DNA of 64,000 nt from JAICXG01 sp036825615 (GCA_036825615.1 DAISXY010000002.1:62001-126000); one strand, 5' to 3'. Counted from the stretch's first letter, positions 17,481-27,189 are shown. Made by a program: numbers and translations. Notes: generated from the sequence alone by a model not told the origin.

Positions 17481-18752
17481 ATGCCAGTCCTGGAAGAAGA
17501 ACCACAGTTACAGAAACCGGCGGAGGAGCGCGACGGAAATCTCCTCGTTGATCTTGAAAATCATCCCCTCGCGGAGGGGAAAATCCCCTTCTTTCACCGC
17601 CGCGGCGTAGTGATTGGCGCCGCGATTCTGCTCATCGGCGCCATCGTCTATCTCGCAACCATTTTCTTTCACAGCCTGACCCATGAAAGCAGCGATGACG
17701 CTTTCATTGACGCACATATCGTCAGTATTGCACCGAAGATTGCGGGCCGGGTTCTGTCGGTTGATGTGCGTGACAACGAACTGGTGAAGCGAGGCCAGGT
17801 CCTGCTCAAGCTCGATCCGCGTGACGCCGAGGCGGCGGTGGCCCAGAAGCAGGCTTCGCTTCAGGTTGCGCAAGCGCATCTGGAGAACGCGCAGGCCTCG
17901 GCCGACCAGGCCGCGGCGCACGTCGACACACTCAAAGCCGCCCTCGCTTCGGTCGAGGCGACCACGACCGCCGCCGCCGCTGACACCCAAAAGCTCCAGG
18001 GCGACTTTCTCCGGAACAAGGACCTGGTGGCGAGCGGCGCGATTTCGACGCAGGATTTTGAACACTCTCTTGCCGACGTGACTTCTTCGAAGGCGACATT
18101 GGAGTCAAAACAAAAGCAACTCCAGGCGGCGGAAGCGCTCGCCGTCGAAGCGAAAAAGCAGGCCGTTTCCGCGCTCGCGCAAGTCGCAGCCGCAAAGGCC
18201 GAGGTCGCCGAGAGTCAGGCCGAGTTGCGTCAGGCGCAGTTACAGGAGTCCTACACCGTCGTCACTGCGCCGGAACCTGGTCGAGTGACTAACAAATCGG
18301 TCGAGCCGGGTAATTATGTGCAGGTAGGTCAGGCGCTGTTTGCGATTGTCCCAGAACACGTATGGGTAACAGCGAATTTCAAAGAAACCCAGCTCACCGA
18401 TATGCGTCCGGGGCAGCCGGCCCTGGTGGAAGTTGATGCCTATCCCGGGCGTGATTTGCATGGTCACGTCGATAGCATTCAGGCCGGGAGCGGTGCGCGC
18501 TTCAGTCTGCTTCCGCCCGAGAATGCGACCGGTAACTTCGTCAAGGTCGTGCAGCGTGTGCCGGTCAAGATCGTGTTCGACGACCAACCAGCCGTGCAAC
18601 ACGTTCTCGGCCCCGGCATGTCAGCCGTGCCGGATGTCAAAGTCAAGGGAGCCTTCTGGCCTGCGGTTGAAGTTTCGATTATCGCTTTGGTCGCGAGCGC
18701 GCTTGTCGTCGGGGCCGCTTTTTGGTGGCTGCGAAAAGTCCACGCCAGTTAG
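17481..18752 (+). CDS. EmrA/HlyD-type membrane fusion protein
   Basis: 423 aa from the ATG at 17481. One N-terminal membrane helix (VVIGAAILLIGAIVYLATIFF), then the split biotinyl-lipoyl domain (SSDDAFIDAHIVSIAPKIAG and VTAPEPGRVTNKSVEPG), with a long alanine-rich coiled-coil hairpin between (residues about 115-270). Residues NFKETQLTDMRPGQ mark EmrA-type adaptors that work with DHA2 MFS pumps. An unusual second hydrophobic helix closes the C-terminus (VEVSIIALVASALVVGAAFWW). The EmrB-like gene follows within 6 bases. Confidence 0.9.
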   Translation: MPVLEEEPQLQKPAEERDGNLLVDLENHPLAEGKIPFFHRRGVVIGAAILLIGAIVYLATIFFHSLTHESSDDAFIDAHIVSIAPKIAGRVLSVDVRDNELVKRGQVLLKLDPRDAEAAVAQKQASLQVAQAHLENAQASADQAAAHVDTLKAALASVEATTTAAAADTQKLQGDFLRNKDLVASGAISTQDFEHSLADVTSSKATLESKQKQLQAAEALAVEAKKQAVSALAQVAAAKAEVAESQAELRQAQLQESYTVVTAPEPGRVTNKSVEPGNYVQVGQALFAIVPEHVWVTANFKETQLTDMRPGQPALVEVDAYPGRDLHGHVDSIQAGSGARFSLLPPENATGNFVKVVQRVPVKIVFDDQPAVQHVLGPGMSAVPDVKVKGAFWPAVEVSIIALVASALVVGAAFWWLRKVHAS

Positions 18753-18757
18753 CCGCC

Positions 18758-20338
18758 GTGGCTCAGGCGAACACATCTCATCATTCTCCCGTCTGGCGTC
18801 CCAGTCACAACCCGTGGCTGATCGCCGTCTCAGTCATGCTCGCGACTTTTATGGAAGTGCTCGACACTTCGGTTGCGAACGTCTCCCTTCCCCACATCGC
18901 GGGCAATCTTTCCGCCACCACGGACGAAGCCACCTGGGTCCTGACGAGTTATCTTGTGGCCAACGCCATTATCCTTCCCGCGACCAACTGGCTCGGCAAT
19001 CTCTTCGGCCGGAAGAATTTTCTCATCAGTTGTATCCTGTTTTTCACTCTTGCTTCCGCGCTTTGTGGCGCCGCCGGGAGTCTTGGTTTTCTCGTGATCG
19101 CGCGCGTGCTTCAGGGCGCGGCCGGGGGTGCCTTGCAGCCCATCTCACAGGCGGTGTTACTAGAGAGTTTCCCACCGGCGAAGCGCGGTTCGGCCATGGC
19201 TGTCTTTGCCATGGGTGTGGTGGTTGCGCCGATTCTCGGTCCTACCCTTGGCGGCTGGATCACGGATAACTACAGCTGGCGCTGGGTCTTTTACATCAAT
19301 CTGCCGATTGGTGTGCTTGCCGGACTCATGGCCAATGAGTTCATCGAGGATCCGCCCTATCTAAAGCGCGTGAGTGCCAGCAGCATCGACTATATCGGGT
19401 TCGGTTTCCTCGCCCTCTGGCTCGCGACACTCCAATACCTCCTCGACAAAGGTCAGGAGCTGGATTGGTTCGGCTCCCATACGATCGCCTGGTGCGCGGT
19501 CATTTCCGCGGCTGCCTTTATTGCTTTTGTCGTTAGGGAATTGACTGCGCACAAACCGCTCGTGGATCTGCGGGTCCTAAGGAACCGCAACCTTGCGGTC
19601 GGCTGCGCGCTCGTCGGGATCCTGGGCGCGCTGCTTTACGGGACGATCGCAGTCCTCCCACTCTTCATGCAAAACCTGCTCGGTTACACCGCGCTCGATG
19701 CCGGGCTCGCCCTTAGCCCTCGAGGTATCGGCGCGTTCTTCGCCACCATCATTGTCGGGCGGCTGGTCGGCAAAATCAGTAACCGCGTCCTGATTACGAT
19801 CGGCTTCCTCGGGCTGGCCTATTCATCGTGGCTTTTTGGAAACATCAATCTTAGTATCGGCATGAGCAGCATTGTCTGGCCGACTATTTTCAGCGGAGTG
19901 GCGATTAGTTTCATCTTTGTCCCGCTTGCCACCTCGAGCATGGGAACCCTGCGGCAGGAGCAGATTGGGGCCGCGAGCGGGCTTTTCAACCTCATGCGCA
20001 ATCTTGGCGGCAGCATTGGCATCGCCGGCCTTACGACCCTGGTCGCGCGCGGGGCGCAGAGCAACCAGGCTGCATTCGTTAGTCACTTTTCACAATACAA
20101 TCCCGTTTATCAGCAAAAGCTCGCCGCCATCCAGCACGGACTTGCGCTGCACGAAGGCAGCTGGCAGGCCGCCCAGCAGGCGCCAAAGGTCATTTATGGA
20201 ATTCTCGGCCAGCAGTCTCTCCTTGTGACTTATTCGCACAATTTCCGCCTCTTCGGGATACTCTGTCTGCTTACTGTGCCGCTGATTTTCTTTTTCAAGA
20301 AAGTCCGCGCGACAAAAGGCCCGGTCGCGGCGCACTAA
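18758..20338 (+). CDS. EmrB/QacA-type MFS drug efflux transporter (DHA2)
   Basis: 526 aa with about 14 membrane segments. Early motif MEVLDTSVANVSLPHIAG (DHA2 motif), ATWVLTSYLVANAI, and ARVLQGAAGGALQP are standard. Drug/proton antiporter at the inner membrane, acting with the preceding adaptor; no TolC-type gene is adjacent. I favour the GTG at 18758, five bases after the adaptor stop, over a TTG that would overlap it. Confidence 0.92.
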   Translation: MAQANTSHHSPVWRPSHNPWLIAVSVMLATFMEVLDTSVANVSLPHIAGNLSATTDEATWVLTSYLVANAIILPATNWLGNLFGRKNFLISCILFFTLASALCGAAGSLGFLVIARVLQGAAGGALQPISQAVLLESFPPAKRGSAMAVFAMGVVVAPILGPTLGGWITDNYSWRWVFYINLPIGVLAGLMANEFIEDPPYLKRVSASSIDYIGFGFLALWLATLQYLLDKGQELDWFGSHTIAWCAVISAAAFIAFVVRELTAHKPLVDLRVLRNRNLAVGCALVGILGALLYGTIAVLPLFMQNLLGYTALDAGLALSPRGIGAFFATIIVGRLVGKISNRVLITIGFLGLAYSSWLFGNINLSIGMSSIVWPTIFSGVAISFIFVPLATSSMGTLRQEQIGAASGLFNLMRNLGGSIGIAGLTTLVARGAQSNQAAFVSHFSQYNPVYQQKLAAIQHGLALHEGSWQAAQQAPKVIYGILGQQSLLVTYSHNFRLFGILCLLTVPLIFFFKKVRATKGPVAAH

Positions 20339-20365
20339 GTTCGTCACCTGGCTGCTGAGCCGGTC

Positions 20366-22093
20366 TTAATATCCCATCGCCATCCCGTCCTTACGGGACT
20401 CGCTCGCGCCGACATAGACGCGCTGACCATCGTGCATTTCCAGCCGGATCGCCTGATAACCGCCGTAGCCGCCCACGTCATAGCGAACACTGTGACCACG
20501 TTTTATCAGTTCGCGGGCGCTTTCATAGGGAATGCCGCTCTCGAGATTGACATAGCCGCCGTTCTCCATCTTTTCGCCGGTTGGTTCGTCCGCGCCCTCG
20601 TGCTGCCAGCGTGAAGCATCGCCGGCCTCCTGGAGGCCGAGGCCGAAGTCGATCTGATTTGTCAAAACCTGGACGTGACCCTGCGGTTGCATCCCGCCAC
20701 CCATGACTCCGAAGGCTTCCCATGGCTTCCCATCCTTCATGACAAAGCCGGGAATAATGGTGTGAAAAGGACGTTTGCCCGGCGCATAAACATTCGCATG
20801 ACCCGGTTCCATGGAAAAGAGTTCGCCCCGATCCTGGAACATGAAGCCAAGCCCGGGCACGACAATCCCGCTGCCCATGCCACGATAGTTACTTTGGATG
20901 AGTGACACCATGTTGCCCTGATCGTCTGCCGTGCACAGGTAGATGGTGTCGCTCTGCTCAAGGGCAAGGTTGCCTGCCGCAACCGACTTGGCGGCGTGAT
21001 TTGGATCAATCAGTTTGCGCCGCTCGGCCGCGTAGCTCTTCGAGAGTAACTGTTTGAGTGGAATTTTCGCAAAGGCCGGATCAGCATAGTATTTGGCGCG
21101 ATCGGCCCAGACGATCTTCTTCGTTTCGATCATCGTATGAAGTGTCTCGGGAGAATTGCGTCCCATTGCCTTGAGATCAAAGCCTTCGAGAATGTTGAGC
21201 ATTTGCAGGGTTGCGATGCCCTGGCCATTGGGCGGCAGCTCGAAGACATCGTAGCCGCGATAGTTAGTCGAGACCGGTTCTACCCAGGTGCTGGTGTGTT
21301 TCTCAAAATCGACTTTGCGCAGGTAACCGCCGTTTGCCTTCATAAACGCGTCGATCTTGTCCGCGATCTCTCCTTTATAGAAGGCATCACGTCCTTTCTC
21401 CGCGATTTGACGCAGCGTCTTGGCGAGGCCGGGATTACGAAAAATGTCGCCTTCGGCCGGAGTGCGTCCGTTGCCGTCGAGGGTATAGGTTTCAAGAAAC
21501 GCTCCGGGCAAACCCTTGTAAAGGCGTGGGCCGAATGACCAGTAATAGGCAATTAACTGAGTTACTGGAAAGCCTTCCTCGGCATATCTAATTGCCGGGG
21601 CCAGATCCTCGGCCAACGGGAGTTTGCCAAATCTTTTGTGCAGCTCCGACCAGGCATCCACGCAACCGGGAACACTGATGGGCAGCATGCCCGTCGGTGG
21701 AATGGTTTTCCGATTGAGCTTCGCTAACTCCGCTTTCATCTGGTCGTAACTCAGTCCAAGGGGCGAGCGGCCGCTGCCATTAATTCCGTAAAGCTTGTTT
21801 TCTTTTGCGCTATAAACGATCGCGAAAAGATCGCCGCCGATCCCATTCGAGACCGGTTCCATCAAACCCTGGGTGGCATTGGCGGCGATAGCCGCGTCGA
21901 CAGCGGTGCCGCCTCGCTTCAGGATGTCGATTCCGACCTGGGTCGCGAGTGGGACACTGGTGCAGACCATGCCGTGTCGCGCCGTAACTGGCGAACGGGT
22001 GGCGAAGTTCTTCCCCGTGATCCGATCAATCTGCGACTGGCTGGGGGAGGAAAGGACGAAGTAAGAAGCGGCAACGAGGAAGCAGATACGCAT
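20366..22093 (-). CDS. ggt: gamma-glutamyltransferase (autoprocessing)
   Basis: 575 aa with a signal peptide (MRICFLVAASYFVLSS). Transfers or hydrolyses gamma-glutamyl groups from glutathione and related compounds in the periplasm. The precursor cuts itself before a threonine: SDTIYLCTADDQGNMVS places it at about Thr383. RHGMVCTSVPLAT, GGTAVDAAIA and GIGGDLF match the family, and VMGGGMQPQGH the C-terminal part. Convergent with the EmrB-like gene. Confidence 0.92.
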   Translation of the reverse strand: MRICFLVAASYFVLSSPSQSQIDRITGKNFATRSPVTARHGMVCTSVPLATQVGIDILKRGGTAVDAAIAANATQGLMEPVSNGIGGDLFAIVYSAKENKLYGINGSGRSPLGLSYDQMKAELAKLNRKTIPPTGMLPISVPGCVDAWSELHKRFGKLPLAEDLAPAIRYAEEGFPVTQLIAYYWSFGPRLYKGLPGAFLETYTLDGNGRTPAEGDIFRNPGLAKTLRQIAEKGRDAFYKGEIADKIDAFMKANGGYLRKVDFEKHTSTWVEPVSTNYRGYDVFELPPNGQGIATLQMLNILEGFDLKAMGRNSPETLHTMIETKKIVWADRAKYYADPAFAKIPLKQLLSKSYAAERRKLIDPNHAAKSVAAGNLALEQSDTIYLCTADDQGNMVSLIQSNYRGMGSGIVVPGLGFMFQDRGELFSMEPGHANVYAPGKRPFHTIIPGFVMKDGKPWEAFGVMGGGMQPQGHVQVLTNQIDFGLGLQEAGDASRWQHEGADEPTGEKMENGGYVNLESGIPYESARELIKRGHSVRYDVGGYGGYQAIRLEMHDGQRVYVGASESRKDGMAMGY

Positions 22094-22232
22094 CGGCTAT
22101 GCTACGGCTTTGAAGGAAGAGACGCAATTTGCCCGACAGCACACGACCGCGGTCGCGTTGCAACCGTGTTCGGATTGCCACAGAGAGCCTTTGGTTGAAT
22201 ACTTTGAAGCGGCGGTCGTCATACCATATCGA

Positions 22233-23021
22233 ATGCGGAGACCGGCCTGGGACATTCTGTGGCAAAACCAGCGGGCGCGCTTCTTCGGCGCGATCCTCTG
22301 TCTGGCCGGCGCGATTGCGCTCGCGCGTGTCGCGGTCATGGCCCAAGGGCTCGATCCGTGGCGCGATTTCTGGATTATCTTCTTATTTGCCCTTGTCCTG
22401 CTTTGGGCGGCGTTGGCTACCTTCATGGCGAGAGACAAGTCGGTGGCGGCGGTTTCGAGCCAGAACATTGAGGCTCATCTAAATAACTGGCTGCTTCGTT
22501 TCCGGCTCGCGAATCAAAAGCTCGCAGATTCTTCCAGTTACCGGTTTGCCTATCGAGTCACAGCTCCCGACGGGCTGGTAATCATCATCAGCCGGCCCGC
22601 GACCTTGGATAACTTTCTGCGTTATCGGACTGATCTCACGATCCTCGACCGCCATCGGCGCGCCCTCAATGACCTGGGAGAAAATGGCCGGCGCCGTTTC
22701 ATGCTCGAATACACGGCGGAATGCGCCCGGGCGCGCGTCCATGTTACTTCTGCGCGCGCTTTGCCTCTGACCGTGCGCATTGAACGGACCCTTCCGATTA
22801 CGCGTGATCTGGAGAGTCGAGACTTATGGAGGGCGCTGGAAGCGATGCAACAGGATGTGGTGATTGCCGCGACCCACGTTGATCTATGTATCGAACGAGC
22901 AAGAGAGCTGAAGGATGGCCTAACCGCGCCGGTCCGAGCAGAGAGTGCCGGTGATATTAGCGCCGAGGCTGAGCCTTGGGCCCACGAAGCGCCTTCCGAG
23001 CGCAGTCGAACTGAGGTCTAG
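22233..23021 (+). CDS. hypothetical two-helix membrane protein
   Basis: About 262 aa from the ATG at 22233. Two membrane helices near the N-terminus (FFGAILCLAGAIALARVAVMA and FWIIFLFALVLLWAALATF), then about 180 residues with no motif I recognise. The frame is open upstream to a TTG at 22110, but that lies only 16 bases from the divergent ggt start, which leaves no room for promoters. Function unknown. Confidence 0.6.
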   Translation: MRRPAWDILWQNQRARFFGAILCLAGAIALARVAVMAQGLDPWRDFWIIFLFALVLLWAALATFMARDKSVAAVSSQNIEAHLNNWLLRFRLANQKLADSSSYRFAYRVTAPDGLVIIISRPATLDNFLRYRTDLTILDRHRRALNDLGENGRRRFMLEYTAECARARVHVTSARALPLTVRIERTLPITRDLESRDLWRALEAMQQDVVIAATHVDLCIERARELKDGLTAPVRAESAGDISAEAEPWAHEAPSERSRTEV

Positions 23022-23028
23022 AGTCATC

Positions 23029-24765
23029 TTACTGCACCAAGGTTGCAGCGAGCAGGACGACATGCGGATTGTTTGGCAGCGTGATGCTTGAGGCGACCTT
23101 CGCCGGGTTAAGTCTGAGCCGATAGGAATAGAGATTAAAGGTGCGGCGATCTTGCGTGCCGTCGCTGAAGTTTCGGTAGGCCATGGCCACGCATTCGGAC
23201 TCACCCGGATAATTCTGCGGCGTGAACCAATCGCTCAAGCTCTGCGTCAACTGAGTCATCGTGCCGTCGGTGTAATACACGATAAAAGGCTGCGAGATCT
23301 GATTGCCCTGAATACCAGTGCCGAGCAGCATCAGGTTCATATACTGTCCCTGGGGGAGAGAGATGGTTTGACCCTCCGCAGCCACGGCATCGAGCTGGTT
23401 GGCAGGTCCGAAGTTGAAAAGGACGTTGCTTAGAACGCGCGAGGTGCCGAGCAGATTAGCAGAGTAGGAGTAACCCACGCCATCAAGGCCGCCCGTCGTG
23501 TAGGTTGTGCCGTCGGTGTAAATACCGTTGAGGTTGAACTGAGCAGTGAGATCAACGGGCATTCCAGATCCAGTGGTGCCGGTTGCGGCGCTGACCGCGA
23601 GGGTGAAGGGCAGGGTTGCAGTAAACTCATCAGACGTGCCGGTCACAGTCACGGTTGTGAATCCCGTCGTTGCGGCCGGCCCAGCCTGTAACTGCAGTTT
23701 TCGACTGTCGCCCTGACCCTTGATCGCTGCTTTGACGCCTTTTGGCAGGTTGGAGAGACTTAGAGTGACCCTACCGTCGAAACCACCGAACGGGGTGATG
23801 GTGATAATGGCCCTCGCGCTCGAGGCCTGGTTTAGAAACACATTGTTCGGTCCTGAAAGAGTAAAGCCGCTCGAGGCAATGGCGTTGTTGATCGCGGCGG
23901 CGTACTGGGCGGCGAGACCGTTGCCTACGAAGTCGTCGTAAAGCCACATGAACCCACCGGTGATCCCACACTGCGCATTCCAGCCGCTCATGATGCTTTG
24001 CACTTGAGCGGGCGTGTCATTCAAATCCCAGAGACCGGGCCAGACCGGAACGTCACCGAAATCCCACCCGACACATGGGTTGTTGCCGCTTCCGCCCGCA
24101 TAGGCTTGAAGGTGAACGCCGTCAATCGTACCAGGTAGCTGGGCGTTAGTCTGGGCGACGATGTTTTGCCAGTAACTGCTGTTATTGAAAGCATCGGGGT
24201 TAACCTTGTAGCCGAGATTGCCGAGCATGACGCCGAACTGGATCGTGGTTGCGGAGTCAAAGCTGTTCTCGTCATCGAAATCGATTGCATCGAGCGAGGG
24301 AATGGCAGCCTTGAGAGCGGCGAAATCCTTGTAAAGGATACTGTCCATCCCGGTGCCCTGGGAACGGATAAGGTCACGGATATCCTGCCAGTCGCCAAAG
24401 TTCGACGAGCCGATACTGAAGGTAATTCTTTTCACCGTGCCGGTCTTTAGAGTTGCCATGTTGCCGGGAAAGTCAGGATGAGTCTGGTTCCCGACATAGA
24501 CGCCGTTCGAAGTCAGGGGAAACTCGCCATTAAAGTTCAAATCGCCCACGGGATTTACCTCGACGCTCCATACGATCACTTCGGTAAACCCGGAGTTTTT
24601 CAACTCGGTGATGTTGTTGGCGGCATTAATGTAAAGCGGGCCGCCGCCGAAGATACCAGTGAAACCAGTCTGAGCAGAGGCGGCAAAGCCGCTGGCAATC
24701 AGGAAGGAGAGGGCAAGAAGAGCGTTTCGAGTAAGTGTTCGATGCTTCGCGTGTGTGTGGCGCAT
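23029..24765 (-). CDS. secreted GH18-like protein with C-terminal beta domains
   Basis: 578 aa, signal peptide ending about ASA-QT. Residues 159-166, DAIDFDDE, fit the chitinase-family DxxDxDxE catalytic motif (Gly replaced by Ala), and the surrounding region (FTEVIVWSVEV, GVHLQAYAGG, GGFMWLYDD) suits a TIM barrel of GH18/ENGase type. Residues about 300-390 look like an Ig-like domain, and the last ~180 a further beta domain with LPNNPHVVLLAATL. Probably binds or cleaves a GlcNAc polymer outside the cell. No CCTAACGA motif occurs in it. Confidence 0.65.
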   Translation of the reverse strand: MRHTHAKHRTLTRNALLALSFLIASGFAASAQTGFTGIFGGGPLYINAANNITELKNSGFTEVIVWSVEVNPVGDLNFNGEFPLTSNGVYVGNQTHPDFPGNMATLKTGTVKRITFSIGSSNFGDWQDIRDLIRSQGTGMDSILYKDFAALKAAIPSLDAIDFDDENSFDSATTIQFGVMLGNLGYKVNPDAFNNSSYWQNIVAQTNAQLPGTIDGVHLQAYAGGSGNNPCVGWDFGDVPVWPGLWDLNDTPAQVQSIMSGWNAQCGITGGFMWLYDDFVGNGLAAQYAAAINNAIASSGFTLSGPNNVFLNQASSARAIITITPFGGFDGRVTLSLSNLPKGVKAAIKGQGDSRKLQLQAGPAATTGFTTVTVTGTSDEFTATLPFTLAVSAATGTTGSGMPVDLTAQFNLNGIYTDGTTYTTGGLDGVGYSYSANLLGTSRVLSNVLFNFGPANQLDAVAAEGQTISLPQGQYMNLMLLGTGIQGNQISQPFIVYYTDGTMTQLTQSLSDWFTPQNYPGESECVAMAYRNFSDGTQDRRTFNLYSYRLRLNPAKVASSITLPNNPHVVLLAATLVQ

Positions 24766-24776
24766 GAGTGTGTAAG

Positions 24777-26081
24777 CTAGGGTTCCGAGTTATTGCGATC
24801 ACGATAGATAATGCCGCCCTTCATGACGAATTGGACTTGACGGATGGCGACAATGTCGCGCGTCGGGTCGCCCGTCACGGCAATCAGATCTGCGAGCAGC
24901 CCGGGGTTAATGTTACCGCGATCGGCGAGACGAAAAACAGCGGCGTTACCGCTCGTAGCCTGACGCAGGACTTCGAGAGGAGTGAAGCCGTAGTCATGCA
25001 CAAGTAACTCCATTTCGCGGCCGTTATCACCATGGGGAAAAACCCCGACGTCCCCGCCCATGGCAAAGGTCACTCCAGCCGCGCGCGCGGCTTTCATACT
25101 CGCGTGTTTTTCCCTTATCCGGTCCGGCTCCGGATCAACACCTTTTTTCCAGCCGCGGTATTGCATGATCGCCTCGGTCGCCGCAACCGTCGGACAAAAG
25201 GCAACGTTGTGTTGCTTCATTCGTCTAAAGACTTCGGTCGTGCCATGATCGCCGTGCTCGACGGTATCAACACCGGCGAGAATGGCACGCCGCATTCCCT
25301 CGGCGCTGTTGGCATGGGCGGCGACCGGGCGGCCGGCGTCGTGGGCTGCCTTTACGGCCGCGGTCAGTTCCTCCTGCGAAAAGGTAGGCCGGTCCGGTTC
25401 GCCCGGGCCCCAGCGATAGTCGGCATAAAGTTTTACCCAGTCCGCCCCCTTCCCAATCTGCTCCCGGGCCGCCTTCACGATCTCGTCGACTCCGCTTGCC
25501 TCCTGTCCCCCTTGGGGGAGATCCAAATCGGTGGAAAGTTTCGGCCCATAACTGCCTCGGGCGACAATCGCGCGCGTGACCACGATCATACGCGGCCCGG
25601 GAATGATACCCTGGTTGATCGCCTTCTTTAGTCCGACATCACCGAAACCTGCACCTTCCGTCCCGAGATCGCGCACGGTGGTAAAGCCGGCGCGCAGGGT
25701 CGCGCGAGCGTGCGCGGTTGCTTCGGCAGTCCGGAAAGAGAGTGACTCGTTTGTGACCTGGTCATTCCATGGAGTCTCGTTGTAAGGATGAAGAAAGAGG
25801 TGCGAGTGACCTTCGATGAAACCGGGAAGGAGGGTCGAATTGGGCAAATCAATCGTCCTAGTCTCGTTAGGCGCGGAAATCCCAGTCGCCGGTCCGGCGG
25901 CCGCGATCGTCTCGCCGCGCACGAGGACAGCCCAGCCGGGATGAATCTCCTTACCGTCGAAAACCGCCGCCGGGCGAAGTAGGAATACGGAGGCTGAAGG
26001 GTTATCGGCAGCAACACGATCAATCATCATCAGCGTGAGAAGCGCAAGAACAACCCGCAAAGGCACGCGCCAGTTTATCAC
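24777..26081 (-). CDS. secreted metal-dependent amidohydrolase (imidazolonepropionase-like)
   Basis: About 434 aa from the GTG at 26081, which starts a signal-like segment (VPLRVVLALLTLMMIDRVAA). Amidohydrolase-superfamily marks: LPGFIEGHSHLFLH (HxH), ADWVKLYADY with the carbamylated-lysine position, VAAHANS, VEHGDHG and FAMGGDVGVFP (aspartate). The family includes prolidase-like and imidazolonepropionase-like enzymes; substrate unknown. An earlier TTG (26120) would sit inside the terminator of the upstream gene, so I reject it. Confidence 0.85.
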   Translation of the reverse strand: MINWRVPLRVVLALLTLMMIDRVAADNPSASVFLLRPAAVFDGKEIHPGWAVLVRGETIAAAGPATGISAPNETRTIDLPNSTLLPGFIEGHSHLFLHPYNETPWNDQVTNESLSFRTAEATAHARATLRAGFTTVRDLGTEGAGFGDVGLKKAINQGIIPGPRMIVVTRAIVARGSYGPKLSTDLDLPQGGQEASGVDEIVKAAREQIGKGADWVKLYADYRWGPGEPDRPTFSQEELTAAVKAAHDAGRPVAAHANSAEGMRRAILAGVDTVEHGDHGTTEVFRRMKQHNVAFCPTVAATEAIMQYRGWKKGVDPEPDRIREKHASMKAARAAGVTFAMGGDVGVFPHGDNGREMELLVHDYGFTPLEVLRQATSGNAAVFRLADRGNINPGLLADLIAVTGDPTRDIVAIRQVQFVMKGGIIYRDRNNSEP

Positions 26082-26118
26082 AGCGCCGGGGAAGAACGCA
26101 CGAGATGATCTCGCCGGC

Positions 26119-26160
26119 AAAAAAGGGCATCCCCCGTCCCGAGAATGAGACGAGGGATGC
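26119..26160 (-). terminator. rho-independent terminator
   Basis: On the minus strand, GCATCCCTCGTC pairs with GACGGGGGATGC across a ~10-base loop, and six Ts follow. It lies 34 bases past the stop of the small lipoprotein gene, so it ends that transcript before the amidohydrolase gene. Confidence 0.85.
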
Positions 26161-26193
26161 AGTTGCTTTGCTGCGTTTTATCCTGGGGAAAGT

Positions 26194-26682
26194 CTATTGG
26201 TCGCCGGGAATCGTCAGCATGACGTGGCCGTTGGTGTAGTCGGGGTTGTTGATCGTTGCTTCGGCAGTGACGGCTTTGTATTTGCCGCCTGGCGCAGCGA
26301 AAGTCTTGTTCACGCTCACCTCGCCAGGCTGGCTATGCGGCTGGCTCGTGACCGCCGGGCCCGGTTCGGTGATGCGGACCTGCACGCCCTTGGCGGATTG
26401 GACGTTGCCGTGCGGACCGTCTTTGCGAGCGGAAGCCTTGGCCACGACCTCCTGTTCGTTGCCGTTCATCTTTTGTTCAACCGTCAGGACCAAGGCCATC
26501 GTGTCGACGGCATTCGGATCAAGAGAACTGCGGCCGAGGTGATGGACCATCTCAAATTTTTGAGCGCTGTGGGGCCCGAGTTGGGCTTCGCCGGTGGCGC
26601 CGCCGCCGCCGCCGGTGGCGGCGCAGGAGCCAAGAGTCAGGGCAGTTGCGATTGCGAGCAGAAGCTGCGGAAGGTATTTCAT
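26194..26682 (-). CDS. small lipoprotein of unknown function
   Basis: 162 aa. Signal with lipobox (ALTLGSC), a glycine-rich linker, and a beta-rich body with EQKMNGNEQEVVAKASARKDG. I do not recognise a family. It has its own terminator and lies downstream of the Spy-like/sigma gene set with a 69-base gap, so it could be part of that regulon. Confidence 0.65.
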   Translation of the reverse strand: MKYLPQLLLAIATALTLGSCAATGGGGGATGEAQLGPHSAQKFEMVHHLGRSSLDPNAVDTMALVLTVEQKMNGNEQEVVAKASARKDGPHGNVQSAKGVQVRITEPGPAVTSQPHSQPGEVSVNKTFAAPGGKYKAVTAEATINNPDYTNGHVMLTIPGDQ

Positions 26683-26751
26683 GGCCGCAGTGTGGTGAGA
26701 CGGGCGGGCAACGTCAATACTTCTTTGTGCAGGGAAAAAGCCCGGCTCGTC

Positions 26752-27189
26752 TTAGCTCTCTTCCGGTTCAGCCGGCGCGCGCCGGAGGCCGCGATGGCGT
26801 GGGTGCCGGCCCGGGCCATCCTCGTGGTGTGTGCGCTGTTCGATCTGCTTTAGGCGCGACTGCTGTTCGGTCGTCAGGATCGGTTCCAGCGCCTGGTGCG
26901 TCTGCTGAAAGACGCGGCGAACTTTAGCGCCGGTCTCGGCTCGAATCTGCTCGAGTTCTTTCGCCGCCTGGTCAAAGACTGGCTGGATCTTCGCCTTCTG
27001 CTCGGGAGTGAGATTGAGCTGGGATTCGATCCGCTCCTGCATTCGCCCGGTGAAATCGCGCGAATGATGGCCAAAATGGCGCCGCCAGGTGCCCCCTTCG
27101 TGAAAAGTGAAGAAGGAACCGGTTACGCCGCCGGCGAGAAAGGCGAGAATGAAACCGGCGATGAGTTTGCCTTTGAGGGCCGCGTTCAT
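26752..27189 (-). CDS. Spy/CpxP-like periplasmic stress sensor, membrane-anchored
   Basis: 145 aa. An N-terminal helix (LIAGFILAFLAGGVTGSFF) is followed by the LTPEQKAKIQPVF motif and a second LTTEQQSRLKQI, the two LTxxQ repeats of the Spy/CpxP/ZraP fold, and a His/Arg-rich tail. Such proteins sense misfolding or metals in the periplasm. Its ATG overlaps the stop of the anti-sigma-like gene (ATGA), so it is the third gene of a sigma-factor operon. A paralogue lies at 28190. Confidence 0.8.
   Translation of the reverse strand: MNAALKGKLIAGFILAFLAGGVTGSFFTFHEGGTWRRHFGHHSRDFTGRMQERIESQLNLTPEQKAKIQPVFDQAAKELEQIRAETGAKVRRVFQQTHQALEPILTTEQQSRLKQIEQRTHHEDGPGRHPRHRGLRRAPAEPEES

Noticed and set aside
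24777..26120. Longer amidohydrolase start at TTG 26120
   Set aside because: It falls within the T-tract of the terminator at 26119-26160; the GTG at 26081 opens directly onto the signal segment.
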